Source: Curtobacterium sp. ZW137
GTDB taxonomy: Bacteria; Actinomycetota; Actinomycetes; Actinomycetales; Microbacteriaceae
Direction: 5' to 3'
DNA: 64,000 bases
Assembly: GCF_003762905.1 (NCBI RefSeq)
Contig: NZ_RJKS01000004.1
Location: forward strand, 1-64,000
The notes below the pieces were generated by a model. That model did not search any database. It saw only the letters and a list, made by a program, of their open reading frames with translations, and was not told where the DNA came from. Every line of letters begins with the position of its first letter. The stretch's first letter is position 1. Position numbers and translations under genes: made by a program. Below, one piece after another: positions 50,104 through 58,940 of this stretch.

Positions 50104-51363
50104 GTGACCCGTACCGCCACGGCGGCTCCGCCGCTCACGGTCTCGACCCGGATCCTCGACGACCCGGGCGCCGTGCTCCGACACACCCTCCCCGACCAGC
50201 CGCTCGCCTTCGTGCGCAACGGCGACGGCATCATCGGGATCGGTGAGGCGCTGCGGTTCGAGTTCACCGGCCCGTCCCGGATGCGCGACGCCGCCGAGGT
50301 GTGGCGCGACATCGTCGAGCGTGCCGTCGTCGACGACCCGGTGCAGCTCCGCGGTTCCGGGCTCGTGGCCTTCGGCGCCTTCGCGTTCGCCGACGACTCC
50401 GCGGCGACGAGCGTGCTCATCGTCCCCCGTGTCGTCGTGGGGCGCCGCCGCGGCAAGGCGTGGCTGACCGCGATCGACACGACGCCGGACCCCGCTCCCC
50501 TGACCTTCACGCGTACCTCGTTACCGGTGCCGCACGTCGGCCCGCACCTGTCGGTCGCGCTCGTTCCCGGCCGGATCGACGAGGACGCCTACGCCGCGTC
50601 CGTCGCCGAGGCCGTCCGCCGCATCACCGCAGGCGATGCCCGCAAGGTGGTGCTCGCCCGCGACCTGGTCGGCACCCTCCCTGCCGGCGCCGACCGCCGC
50701 GCGCTGCTCCTCGACCTCGCCGCGACGTACCCGCAGTGCGTGACGTTCGCGGTGGACGGGCTCGTCGGCGCGACCCCCGAGACCCTCGCCCGCACCGACG
50801 GCACCCGTCTGACCGCGCGGGTCCTCGCGGGCAGCGCGGCCCGTGGGAGCGACGCCGTCTCGGACCGTGCCGCCGCCGAGGCGCTGGCATCCAGCGCGAA
50901 GGACGTCGAGGAGCACACGTTCGCCATCGCGTCCCTCGTCGACGCGCTCCGACCGCTCGCCGCGGACCTCCGCGTCGACCCGGAGCCGTTCCGGCTGCAG
51001 CTGCCGAACCTGTGGCACCTCGCCAGCGACGTGCAGGCCACCCTGCCGGAGGACACGACGTCCCTCGACATCGCCGACGCGCTGCACCCGACGGCCGCGG
51101 TCGCGGGGACCCCGACCGACGTCGCGGTGCGGCTCGTCGCGGAGCTCGAGGGCATCGACCGCGGACGCTACGCCGGGCCGGTCGGCTGGCTCGGTGCGTC
51201 GGGTGACGGCGAGTGGATGCTCGCGCTCCGCAGCGCCCAGATCGACGACGACGGGACGGTCACCGCGTGGGCCGGTGCCGGCATCGTCGGCGGGTCGGAC
51301 CCGGCGCGCGAGGTCGCCGAGACCGCGCTGAAGTTCCGCCCGATCCGCGACGCACTGGCGTAG
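50104..51363 (+). CDS. menF: Isochorismate synthase
   Basis: A 419-residue chorismate-utilising enzyme that converts chorismate to isochorismate at the start of menaquinone synthesis. The C-terminal chorismate-binding domain carries GDARKVVLARDLVG, TARVLAGSAARG (T/S for isochorismate over anthranilate), LHPTAAVAGTPTDVAVRL and YAGPVGWLGASGDGEW. GTG at 50104 is six bases after TACGAT (50092-50097). It is convergent with menD. Confidence 0.94.
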   Translation: MTRTATAAPPLTVSTRILDDPGAVLRHTLPDQPLAFVRNGDGIIGIGEALRFEFTGPSRMRDAAEVWRDIVERAVVDDPVQLRGSGLVAFGAFAFADDSAATSVLIVPRVVVGRRRGKAWLTAIDTTPDPAPLTFTRTSLPVPHVGPHLSVALVPGRIDEDAYAASVAEAVRRITAGDARKVVLARDLVGTLPAGADRRALLLDLAATYPQCVTFAVDGLVGATPETLARTDGTRLTARVLAGSAARGSDAVSDRAAAEALASSAKDVEEHTFAIASLVDALRPLAADLRVDPEPFRLQLPNLWHLASDVQATLPEDTTSLDIADALHPTAAVAGTPTDVAVRLVAELEGIDRGRYAGPVGWLGASGDGEWMLALRSAQIDDDGTVTAWAGAGIVGGSDPAREVAETALKFRPIRDALA

Positions 51364-51407
51364 CGGAACGGCGCCGACGCGCACCGCCCGGCCCGCCGCA
51401 GCGCCGC

Positions 51408-53291
51408 TCAGTCGGCCAGCGGCACCTCGATGACGACCCGTTCGGCGGGGTCGGTGAGCACCCGTTCGAGGTCGCCCCAGGTCGCGGCCCGGCGGTACTC
51501 CCACCCGAGCCCCGTGACGACCCGCTCGACGTCGACGTGCTGCGGCGTCGTCATCATCCGCCGCATGTCCGCGGCCGGGGTGGTCTCCGCCACCTCGAGC
51601 CCGCGGAAGATCGCGCCGCCCTCGTCGTTGCCGAGGACCACCTGGACCCGCTGGGTCCGTTCCTCGGTGCCCGTGACCAGTGCACCGACGTCGTGCAGCA
51701 GGGTCAGGTCGCCGAGCAGCACCCGTGTCGTTCCGCCCGCCGCCTGTGTCGTCTCGAGCGCAGCGGCGATGCCGAGCGCCGTCGAGACGGTGCCGTCGAT
51801 GCCGGCGAGCCCACGGTTGGCGTGCACCCGGATCTTCTTGCCGGCGACGCGGCCGTCCGCGACGCGGATGATCTGCGACGCGCCGAGCACGAGCCGGTCG
51901 TGCGGCCAGGTCACACCCCACACGGCGTCGGCGAGCATGGCGCGGTCGACGGGTCGACGACGGAGCGCCACCTCGTCCTTGAGGAACCGGTTCCGCTCGG
52001 CGCGGTCCTCGGACCGCTTCGCGTCGAGGTCTGGCCCGGCGTCGCCGTCGCCGAGTACGGCACGGCTGGCAGCGACCCAGCGTCCCACCCACGCACGGTG
52101 TCCGGGGCTGGTCCGGCCCGTCACGCGGACGTCGGACACGAGCGTGGTCGGTTCGTCCGGACGGGAGGCTCGGCTCGGCTCGTACGGGTCGGCCCCCGCC
52201 CCACGGACGGTCACCACCTCGACGTCGTCGCGCTGCAGGAGCGCCGGGACCTCTCGGCTGAGCGTCGGGTGTCCGAGCACGACGGCGCGGCGGACCCGGC
52301 CGCCGAACTCCGGGTCGCGGAGCAGCTCGCGGTAGGTGACGACGAGGTTCCGGCCGTAGCGCGCCCCGCTCGACACCTCCGCCAGCAGCGGCGCTCCGAG
52401 CTCCCACGCGACCCGCTCGGCGTCCTCGCCGGCGTCGTGCCCGGCGATCACCACGGTCGCGGGGTCGTCGTCCGGCGTGAGTTCCGCGACGGGCAGGCCG
52501 GTGTGCACGCGTCGGGTGGCGTAGGCGGTGTCGATCTCGTCGTCGGGGACGCCCGCGACGTCGTGCAGTGTGGCCGACAGGGGTTCACGGAACGCCACGT
52601 TCACCTGGGCCGGACCGGGCTGACCGGTGTGTCCGGAGGCGGCGGCCACGGCTTCGCGGGCGATGCCCCGGACGACCTCGCGGGTGCCGTCGTCGACGCC
52701 GTGGGCGGTCGGCGCCTCGACTTCCCGGACGAACGACACCGCGTCGGCGAAGATGCCGGGCTGCACGGTGGTCTGGTTGCTGCCGATGCCGCGGAGTTCG
52801 CTCGGCCGGTCGGCGGACACGACGAGCATCGGCACGCCGGAGTGGTGCGCTTCGAGCACGGCCGGGTGCAGGTTCGCGACGGCGGTGCCCGAGGTCGTGA
52901 CGACCAGCGCGGGTCGGCCGGTCTCGATCGCCAGGCCGAGCGCGAAGAACCCGGCGGTCCGCTCGTCGAGACGGACGTGCACGGTGATGCCGCCGGCGCG
53001 TTCGAGCGCGACGGCGGCGAGGGCCAGCGCCTGGGAGCGTGAGCCCGGGCTGACCACGACCTCGGTCACACCGGCGCGGGCGAACTCCTGCAGCAGCGCG
53101 AGGGCGAAGTCCGACGCCGGACTGCCGGACGCGGGGTGTCCGTCGCCGTCAGCGATCGGTGCGGCCGTCGTCGTCCGTGTCGTGGAACTGTTCTTCGAGG
53201 TTTCGGAGGGTCGCGTCGTCCTGGTCCTTGTCCGTGCGGGGCCGCTCGGGAGCCTGCTCGCCGAGGAAGTCCGGGTCGTCTTCGGGACCAC
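51408..53291 (-). CDS. menD: 2-succinyl-5-enolpyruvyl-6-hydroxy-3-cyclohexene-1-carboxylate synthase
   Basis: A thiamine-diphosphate enzyme joining isochorismate and 2-oxoglutarate in menaquinone synthesis. The conserved protein starts near 53115 (ASDFALALLQEFARAGVTEV), with SPGSRSQALALAAVALE, DERTAGFFALGLAIETGRPA, TTSGTAVANLHPAVLEA and the ThDP/Mg motif GDLTLLHDVGALVTG followed by VVLGNDEGGAIF. The start is a puzzle: from GTG 53291 there is no in-frame ATG, GTG or TTG down to the conserved part, and the intervening ~58 residues are Thr/Ser/Arg-rich and antisense-like, overlapping the PLDc_N gene by 143 bases. An ATC at 53156 overlapping the PLDc_N stop is a possible non-standard start. The body of the enzyme is intact. 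Confidence 0.93.
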   Translation of the reverse strand: MVPKTTRTSSASRLPSGPARTRTRTTRPSETSKNSSTTRTTTAAPIADGDGHPASGSPASDFALALLQEFARAGVTEVVVSPGSRSQALALAAVALERAGGITVHVRLDERTAGFFALGLAIETGRPALVVTTSGTAVANLHPAVLEAHHSGVPMLVVSADRPSELRGIGSNQTTVQPGIFADAVSFVREVEAPTAHGVDDGTREVVRGIAREAVAAASGHTGQPGPAQVNVAFREPLSATLHDVAGVPDDEIDTAYATRRVHTGLPVAELTPDDDPATVVIAGHDAGEDAERVAWELGAPLLAEVSSGARYGRNLVVTYRELLRDPEFGGRVRRAVVLGHPTLSREVPALLQRDDVEVVTVRGAGADPYEPSRASRPDEPTTLVSDVRVTGRTSPGHRAWVGRWVAASRAVLGDGDAGPDLDAKRSEDRAERNRFLKDEVALRRRPVDRAMLADAVWGVTWPHDRLVLGASQIIRVADGRVAGKKIRVHANRGLAGIDGTVSTALGIAAALETTQAAGGTTRVLLGDLTLLHDVGALVTGTEERTQRVQVVLGNDEGGAIFRGLEVAETTPAADMRRMMTTPQHVDVERVVTGLGWEYRRAATWGDLERVLTDPAERVVIEVPLAD

Positions 53292-53502
53292 GGTACCGGG
53301 CCGTGCGCTCCGGAGCGGCAGGTGCACGACCGAGGACGAACCACAGCAGGCTGCCGACGACGGGCAGGATCACGATGAGCAGCAGCCAGAGACCGCGACG
53401 GAGCGACCGGATGCGCTGCTTCGGCATCGTCGCACAGTCGATGAGCGCGTACACCGTGAACGCCACGGCGGCGACGACGACGACGAGCCACAAGCGGATC
53501 AT
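53149..53502 (-). CDS. PLDc_N-domain membrane protein
   Basis: A 117-residue small membrane protein. Two N-terminal helices (MIRLWLVVVVAAVAFTVYAL and LWLLLIVILPVVGSLLWFVL) flank the LIDCATMPKQRIRSLRRG loop; this is the phospholipase-D N-terminal-like (PLDc_N) module often found alone, function unknown. The C-terminal ~60 residues are acidic and disordered. ATG at 53502 is seven bases after TACGCT, leaderless style. Its end lies just before the conserved part of menD, which is probably translationally coupled to it. Confidence 0.8.
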   Translation of the reverse strand: MIRLWLVVVVAAVAFTVYALIDCATMPKQRIRSLRRGLWLLLIVILPVVGSLLWFVLGRAPAAPERTARYRGPEDDPDFLGEQAPERPRTDKDQDDATLRNLEEQFHDTDDDGRTDR

Positions 53503-53566
53503 GCGGTGCAGCGTACGTCGTGAGGCTGTGACCGACCTCACGGTCGGGCGTCCGTAGACTTGCCGC

Positions 53567-53893
53567 GTGAAAGCGTGGCTCGTCTACACCCTCGCCCGTC
53601 TCGGCATCTTCGCGGCGGCGCTCGTCGTGCTGTTCGTGATCGGGCTGCCCTGGTACTGGGCCACGATCGGCGCGGCCCTCATCGGGCTGCTCGTGTCGTA
53701 CATCGCACTGCCCCGGTTGCGCGGCCAGGTCACGACGAACCTCGCGAACCGGCGCGGGCGTCCGGAGCACGACGCCGACTCGGACTTCGAGGACGACTTC
53801 GTCGACGCCGAGGACACCGACGCTCCCACCGCGCGGCCGGTCTCGGATGCCGATCGGCACGCCGAGCGCCGGGACCACCCGGCCGCCGACTGA
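53567..53893 (+). CDS. DUF4229 membrane protein
   Basis: A 108-residue protein with two helices (IFAAALVVLFVIGLPWYWAT, AALIGLLVSYIALPRLRGQV) and an acidic, disordered C-terminus; it matches the actinobacterial DUF4229 family, function unknown. GTG at 53567 follows TAGACT (53555-53560) by six bases, so it is likely leaderless. It is convergent with menA and divergent from the PLDc_N gene. Confidence 0.8.
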   Translation: MKAWLVYTLARLGIFAAALVVLFVIGLPWYWATIGAALIGLLVSYIALPRLRGQVTTNLANRRGRPEHDADSDFEDDFVDAEDTDAPTARPVSDADRHAERRDHPAAD

Positions 53894-53941
53894 GCCGCTA
53901 CCGCTCCCGCGCCCAGGCTCCGGCGTCAACAGCCGCAGGGC

Positions 53942-53986
53942 TTGCGGCTGCAGGGCTTACGGCTGCAGGGCCTACGGCTGCAGGGC
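53942..53986 (-). repeat. 15-bp tandem repeats of the menA 3' end with stops
   Basis: Units 53972-53986, 53957-53971 and 53942-53956 repeat the last five codons of menA (Ala-Leu-Gln-Pro-stop). In the menA frame the first has TAG, the second TAA and the third CAA. A fourth, degenerate unit follows at 53927-53941. Confidence 0.92.
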
Positions 53987-54967
53987 CAGCGTGATGCCGA
54001 GCACCAGGCCGAATGCCAGCGACGCGAACGACGACAGCTGGAGCGCCGTGATGAGCTCGCGCGGCTTCCGCGAGGACACCCCGATCGCGAGCGCCGGCAG
54101 TGCCAGCAGCAGCGAGAAGTACGTGAAGCCGGTCCGGAAGTACAGCAGCACGAACCAGAGCAGCGCGACGTACGGCAGCATCAGGAACACGCCGTAGAGC
54201 ACGCGGGCGACCGGACGGCCGACGACGACCGCCAGGGTCCGCTTGCCGGCGAGCCGGTCCTCGTCGATGTCGCGGATGTTGTTCACCATCAGGACCGCGC
54301 AGGCGAAGAACCCGGCCGCGATCGCCGCCGCCCAGCCGCTGTGCGTGATCTCCCGGATCTGCACGTACTGGGTGCCGAGGACCGCGACGAGGCCGAAGAA
54401 CACGAAGACGAAGACCTCGCCGAGCGCGTTGTAGCCGTAGGGCTTCTTGCCGCCGGTGTAGAACCAGGCAGCGACGATCGCTGCGGCACCGACGAGGAGC
54501 AGCCACCACAGCTGGGTGAGCACCACGATGACGATGCCGGCGACGGCCGCGAGGCCGAAGAACGTCAGCGCGACGGTCAGCACCGTGCGGGGCTTCGCCA
54601 GGCCGGCGCCGGTGAGCCGGGCGGGGCCGACGCGGAACTCGTCCGTGCCCCGGACCCCGTCGGAGTAGTCGTTGCTGTAGTTCACACCGATCTGCAGGAA
54701 CAGTGCCACGGCGAGGGCGAGCAGGGCGATCGCGAGGTGACCGTCCTTCGCGATGTAGTCGCCGAAGTCGCCGGTGATCCCGCTGTCCACGAAGGCCACG
54801 GCGGTGCCGAGCACGACCGGGACGACACCGAGCGTCAGGGTGCGGAGCCGTGCGCCGCCGATCCAGTCGCTGGCGGTCGCCCGTCGCTTCGTGCGTGCCG
54901 GGGCAGCTGCCTTCGCCGGGTTGCCGGAGCGGCCCTGCTTCTGGGTCTCGTTCTTCGATCGTGCCAC
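53972..54967 (-). CDS. menA: 1,4-dihydroxy-2-naphthoate polyprenyltransferase
   Basis: A 331-residue UbiA-superfamily enzyme with about nine helices that attaches the polyprenyl chain to DHNA, giving demethylmenaquinone. The Asp-rich motifs NYSNDYSDGVRGTD and NNIRDIDEDRLAGKRTLAV bind prenyl diphosphate through Mg. The N-terminal ~30 residues are basic and cytosolic. GTG at 54967 is eight bases after TAGGAT. The last codons with the stop are repeated three times in tandem. Confidence 0.95.
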   Translation of the reverse strand: MARSKNETQKQGRSGNPAKAAAPARTKRRATASDWIGGARLRTLTLGVVPVVLGTAVAFVDSGITGDFGDYIAKDGHLAIALLALAVALFLQIGVNYSNDYSDGVRGTDEFRVGPARLTGAGLAKPRTVLTVALTFFGLAAVAGIVIVVLTQLWWLLLVGAAAIVAAWFYTGGKKPYGYNALGEVFVFVFFGLVAVLGTQYVQIREITHSGWAAAIAAGFFACAVLMVNNIRDIDEDRLAGKRTLAVVVGRPVARVLYGVFLMLPYVALLWFVLLYFRTGFTYFSLLLALPALAIGVSSRKPRELITALQLSSFASLAFGLVLGITLALQP

Positions 54968-55013
54968 GACCGTCAATCCTATTCGGGCTGCGCGGACGCG
55001 ACGCCCCGCACCG

Positions 55014-56156
55014 CTATGAAGCCGCTGACGGATCGGCGATCGAGCGGATCGCGCGGCGGTCCGGCTTGCCCGATGCGAGCATCGGCACCTCGTCCAGCAC
55101 CAGGACATCGGCCGGTCGGGCAGCCCGGCCGAGGGCGGCACCGACGTGGGCCCGGACGCGCTCCAGGTCGAGCGGGCGTGCCGTGACGACGACCGGCACC
55201 TCGCCCCACTCCCCCGACGCCCGCCGGGTCACCACCGCGGACTCCTGACCGGGCAGCTCGCGGACGAGGCGCTCGACCAGACCGAGCGGGACCTTCTCGC
55301 CGCCGGAGATGACGACGTCGTCGAGGCGTCCGAGCACCCGCACCGTGCCGTCCTCGATCGTCGCGGCGTCCCCCGTGCGGTACCACCGGTGGCCGTCCCG
55401 CTCCACGAACGTCGATGCGGTGCGCTCGTCGTCACCGAGGTACCCCTCGGCGAGCATCGGACCGCGGAGCCAGAGCTCCCCGTCGACGAGCTCGGTGCCG
55501 ACGGTGCCGAACGGGACGCCGTCGTACACGCAGCCCCCGCTCGTCTCGCTCGCGCCGTACGTGGTGACGACGTGCACGCCCGCGTCGACGGCGCGCTGCC
55601 GGAGCGGGGCCGGCGTCGCCTGCCCACCGACGAGCACCGCGTCGAACCCGGCGAGGGCGGACGTCGCACGCTCGTCGTCGAGCACCCGGGCGAGCTGCAC
55701 CGGCACGAGCGAGGTGTACCGACGCGGCGCGGCCGGTCCGGTGACGAGCCGGTCGGCGGCGTCCGCGAACGCCGCCGCGTCGAAGTGCCCCGGTGCCACG
55801 ATCGACGGGGTGGTCCCCGCGGCGACCGACCGCGTCAGGACGTTGAGGCCCGCGATGTAGTGGGTCGGCAACGCCAGCACCCAGCCACCCGGGCCGCCGA
55901 GCGCCGCGTCGGCGGCGGCCGCACCGGCGAGGAGCGCCTCGGAGGACAGCGCCACGCGCTTGCCGGTGCCGGTGGACCCACTCGTCTCGACGACCAGGGC
56001 GACCCGCCGCGGGACGTCGGCCGGGGCCGGCGTCGGCAGTGCCGGAGCGCTCTCGGCGACGGGCAGCAGCGCGGGGCCGCCGGCGAGGGCAGCCTCCAGG
56101 CCGCGGAGCACCGCCGACGGGTCCGACGTGCCCAGCGCGACCAGTGGCCGGACCAT
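55014..56156 (-). CDS. menE: o-Succinylbenzoate--CoA ligase
   Basis: A 380-residue AMP-forming ligase, activating o-succinylbenzoate with CoA. The P-loop-like VVETSGSTGTGKRVALSSE, TYGASETSGGCVYDGVPFGT and the C-terminal hinge GRLDDVVISGGEKVPLGLVE (with the adenylating K near ASGKPDRRAI) are present. At 380 residues it lacks most of the N-terminal subdomain of typical ligases, as usual for actinobacterial MenE. ATG at 56156 overlaps the menB stop (TGATG). Confidence 0.92.
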   Translation of the reverse strand: MVRPLVALGTSDPSAVLRGLEAALAGGPALLPVAESAPALPTPAPADVPRRVALVVETSGSTGTGKRVALSSEALLAGAAAADAALGGPGGWVLALPTHYIAGLNVLTRSVAAGTTPSIVAPGHFDAAAFADAADRLVTGPAAPRRYTSLVPVQLARVLDDERATSALAGFDAVLVGGQATPAPLRQRAVDAGVHVVTTYGASETSGGCVYDGVPFGTVGTELVDGELWLRGPMLAEGYLGDDERTASTFVERDGHRWYRTGDAATIEDGTVRVLGRLDDVVISGGEKVPLGLVERLVRELPGQESAVVTRRASGEWGEVPVVVTARPLDLERVRAHVGAALGRAARPADVLVLDEVPMLASGKPDRRAIRSIADPSAAS

Positions 56157-57085
56157 CAGTAGTGCCAGGGGAAGGACGTCCACTCGGGCTTGCGCTTCTC
56201 GAGGAAGGAGTCGCGGCCCTCGACCGCCTCGTCGGTGCCGTAGGCGAGACGGGTGGCCTCGCCCGCGAAGACCTGCTGGCCGACCATGCCGTCGTCGACC
56301 GCGTTGAACGCGTACTTGAGCATCCGGATCGCCGTCGGGGACTTGCCGAGGATGATCTCGCCCCAGCGGATGGCCTCCCGCTCCAGGTCCTCGTGCGGGA
56401 CGACCCGGTTGACGGCACCCATCTCGTAGGCGCGCTGTGCGGAGTACTCCTCGGCGAGGAAGAAGACCTCTCTCGCGAGCTTCTGCCCGATCTGCTTGGC
56501 GTAGTAGGCGCTGCCGTACCCGCCGTCGAACGAGCCCACGTCGGCATCGGTCTGCTTGAACTTCCCGTGCTCGGCGCTGGCGATCGTCAGGTCGCAGATC
56601 GCGTGCAGCGAGTGCCCACCGCCGGCCGCCCACCCGGGGACCACCGCGATGACGACCTTCGGCATCATCCGGATGAGCCGCTGGACCTCGAGGATGTGCA
56701 GCCGGCCCATCGACGCCTGCGCCGCAGCGGGGTCGACGCCCTCCGGCGGAGCACCCTCGTCGCCGACGTACTGGTAGCCGCTCCGTCCACGGATCCGCTG
56801 GTCGCCGCCGGAGCAGAAGGCCCAGCCGCCGTCCTTCGGGCTCGGGCCGTTGCCCGTGAGCAGGACGACACCGACGCGGGGGTCCTGCCGGGCGTCGTCG
56901 AGTGCGCGGTAGAGCTCGTCGACGGTGCGGGGACGGAAGGCGTTGCGCACCTCGGGGCGATCGAACGCGATGCGCACGATGCCCTGCGACACGTGCTTGT
57001 GGTACGTGATGTCGGTGAAGGACGCCGCCGCGGGGGCGGTCGTCCAGACGTCGGGGTCGAACAGGTCGGACACGGTGTCGGGCAT
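56156..57085 (-). CDS. menB: 1,4-dihydroxy-2-naphthoyl-CoA synthase
   Basis: A 309-residue crotonase-fold enzyme that cyclises OSB-CoA to DHNA-CoA. Segments: VRIAFDRPEVRNAFRPRTVD, CSGGDQRIRGRSGYQYVGDE with the oxyanion hole, VVPGWAAGGGHSLHAICDLT and TDADVGSFDGGYGSAYYAKQ. ATG at 57085 lies six bases after TAGGTT (57092-57097). It is followed directly by menE, overlapping by one base. Confidence 0.95.
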   Translation of the reverse strand: MPDTVSDLFDPDVWTTAPAAASFTDITYHKHVSQGIVRIAFDRPEVRNAFRPRTVDELYRALDDARQDPRVGVVLLTGNGPSPKDGGWAFCSGGDQRIRGRSGYQYVGDEGAPPEGVDPAAAQASMGRLHILEVQRLIRMMPKVVIAVVPGWAAGGGHSLHAICDLTIASAEHGKFKQTDADVGSFDGGYGSAYYAKQIGQKLAREVFFLAEEYSAQRAYEMGAVNRVVPHEDLEREAIRWGEIILGKSPTAIRMLKYAFNAVDDGMVGQQVFAGEATRLAYGTDEAVEGRDSFLEKRKPEWTSFPWHY

Positions 57086-57108
57086 GCACCCAACCTATCG
57101 CCGGTGCC

Positions 57109-57591
57109 CTAGGCCCCCATGTCGGTGAGGAGTTCGGGAGCCACCATCACGACGAGCACGATGAGGATCACCGGGTTCGCGAAGAACGCCACGACGACGC
57201 CGATCGCGCCGTACCAGCGGCCGAATCCGCCGACCGCGGCGATGAACCCGAGGACCGCGGCGATGAGGGTCAGGAACACCACGACGAAGCAGATCCCGAA
57301 CGCGAACTTCGTGTCGCCGCCCATGAACACCGCGAACGCGCTGGCGTCCACCGCGGCGGAGACGATCGCCAGACCGAAGGCGATCTTGCCGACCACCGGG
57401 TTCCGGCGGCGGCGGGTCCGACCCTGCTGCCGGACGTCGACGGTGTTGCTCCGCATGAGCCGGGCGAACTCGTCCGTGCCGGCGCGCGGCTGGCCCGTCC
57501 GGGGCGTCCCGCTTCGGGCTCCGGGTGCCCGTGCGCCCGACGCTCCGGCTCCGGATGCGCGTGACGACCGCTGCTGCGGATCAGGCGCCAC
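57109..57591 (-). CDS. Hypothetical membrane protein
   Basis: A 160-residue protein not recognised as a named family. The N-terminal ~65 residues are Arg/Gly/Ala-rich and cytosolic; three or four hydrophobic helices follow (IAFGLAIVSAAVDASAFAVF, GICFVVVFLTLIAAVLGFIA, GVVVAFFANPVILIVLVVMV). It resembles DUF4190-type small membrane proteins of actinobacteria. GTG at 57591 has GGGAGGCTCC before it, which is also the dispersed GGGAGGCYC motif. It lies between menB and the divergent menC; no functional link is implied. Confidence 0.7.
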   Translation of the reverse strand: MAPDPQQRSSRASGAGASGARAPGARSGTPRTGQPRAGTDEFARLMRSNTVDVRQQGRTRRRRNPVVGKIAFGLAIVSAAVDASAFAVFMGGDTKFAFGICFVVVFLTLIAAVLGFIAAVGGFGRWYGAIGVVVAFFANPVILIVLVVMVAPELLTDMGA

Positions 57592-57707
57592 GGAGCCTCC
57601 CTCTGGTCGTCGTGTCGGCCGTCGACCGAGGCCGACCGATGCATGCTAATGCCCCGCCCTGGCGGTCGGCTCCGAGGAACCGTGAGGTCCGCTGCGAGGA
57701 TGGGAGC

Positions 57708-58691
57708 GTGCTCCCCGACCTCGCCGAACTCCTCGCCGACGCCCACGTCGTGGCCCTCCCGATGCGGGTCCGGTTCCGCGGCATCACCACGAGGGAAGCC
57801 GTCGTCCTCCGCGGCCCGGAAGGCTGGACGGAGTTCTCCCCGTTCGTCGAGTACGACGACGCCGAGGCCGCCGCCTGGCTCCGTGGCACGATCGACTTCG
57901 GCTGGACGGCGCATGCTCCGGCGGCGGCGTCCGTCCCGGTGAACGCCACCGTCCCGGCGATCGACCCCGGTGCCGTCGAGGACCTGCTCGCGCGCTACCC
58001 CGGCTGCACGACCGCGAAGGTCAAGGTCGCCGAACCGGGAACCACGATCGCGGACGACGTCGCCCGGGTCGCCGAGGTGCGCCGCGTGATGGGACCCACC
58101 GCTGCCGTCCGCGTCGACGCGAACGGCCTGTGGAGCGTCGAGCAGGCCACGGCCGCGCTCGAGCAGCTCGCTCCGTTCGACCTGCAGTACGCCGAACAGC
58201 CCTGCCGCACCGTTCCCGAGCTCGCGGAGCTCCGGGCCCGGATCGCCGGCCTCGGCGTGCCGATCGCGGCGGATGAGAGCGTCCGGAAGGCCTCCGATCC
58301 GCTCGCCGTCGCCCGAGCCGGAGCCGCCGACGTCCTCGTCGTCAAGGCGCAGCCCCTCGGTGGGATCACCGCTGCGCGCTCGGTGATCGCGGCGGCGGGG
58401 CTCCCCTGCGTGGTGTCCAGCGCGCTGGACACGTCCGTCGGGCTCGGGATGGGGGCGTTCCTCGCCGCGGCGGCGATGAGCCCGGGCTACGCCGCGGGCC
58501 TCGGGACCGCCGTGATGTTCGAGGGTGACGTCACCGCCGACCCGCTGCTGCCCACCGACGGGAGGATCGGGGTGCGCCGCGTCGACGTCGCACCCGAGCT
58601 GCTGGCCCGGTTCGGTGCCCCGCCCGAGCGGGACGCGTGGTGGCGCGCCCGCCTCGCGCGCGTGTACGCGGCGCTGCGCGCCGCCGCGTAG
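57708..58691 (+). CDS. menC: o-Succinylbenzoate synthase
   Basis: A 327-residue enolase-superfamily enzyme dehydrating SHCHC to o-succinylbenzoate. Metal ligands: RVDANGLWSVEQ (D), YAEQPCRTV (E), IAADESVRKASD (D/E), and catalytic lysines in TAKVKVAEPG and VVKAQPLGG are visible. It is shorter than proteobacterial MenC but typical for actinobacteria. GTG at 57708 follows GAGGATGGGAGC, which may act either as a ribosome site or as a leaderless GAGGAT box. It ends before a GC-rich low-complexity stretch. Confidence 0.92.
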   Translation: MLPDLAELLADAHVVALPMRVRFRGITTREAVVLRGPEGWTEFSPFVEYDDAEAAAWLRGTIDFGWTAHAPAAASVPVNATVPAIDPGAVEDLLARYPGCTTAKVKVAEPGTTIADDVARVAEVRRVMGPTAAVRVDANGLWSVEQATAALEQLAPFDLQYAEQPCRTVPELAELRARIAGLGVPIAADESVRKASDPLAVARAGAADVLVVKAQPLGGITAARSVIAAAGLPCVVSSALDTSVGLGMGAFLAAAAMSPGYAAGLGTAVMFEGDVTADPLLPTDGRIGVRRVDVAPELLARFGAPPERDAWWRARLARVYAALRAAA

Positions 58692-58770
58692 CGCGCCGCG
58701 CCGCGCGCCCGCGCGCCCGCGCGCCGCGCGCCCGCGCCGCGCCGCGCGCCCAGCGCGCCGCGCCCCCTGC
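58692..58770. repeat. CG-rich low-complexity tract after menC
   Basis: About 80 bases consisting almost only of GCGC/CCGCG runs, with no coding or regulatory signal; likely produced by slippage of the GCCGCC codons at the menC end. Confidence 0.7.
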
Positions 58771-58772
58771 GC

Positions 58773-58829
58773 TGAGATCGCACTTTCTGTCGGTCCGGCG
58801 CTGCCGAGGCGACGCGAACTGCGATCTCA
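58773..58829. terminator. Hairpin between menC and ccsB
   Basis: TGAGATCGCA (58773-58782) pairs with TGCGATCTCA (58820-58829). Convergent genes on both sides; a second hairpin (58869-58904) follows. Confidence 0.6.
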
Positions 58830-58868
58830 CCACGGGGGTGAGGCCGGGGGCGTGGGCGGGGGAACGAC

Positions 58869-58904
58869 GGAGGCGCGGTGCGGGACGGACCCGCACCGCG
58901 CCTC
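58869..58904. terminator. Strong hairpin before the ccsB end
   Basis: GGAGGCGCGGTGCGGG (58869-58884) pairs perfectly with CCCGCACCGCGCCTCC (58889-58904); also a member of the GGAGGC(C/G)CGG repeat family. It is 37 bases past the ccsB stop on the leftward strand. Confidence 0.8.
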
Positions 58905-58940
58905 CAGGCCGGTGCCGACATGTCGGCGGACCTCAGCTGC

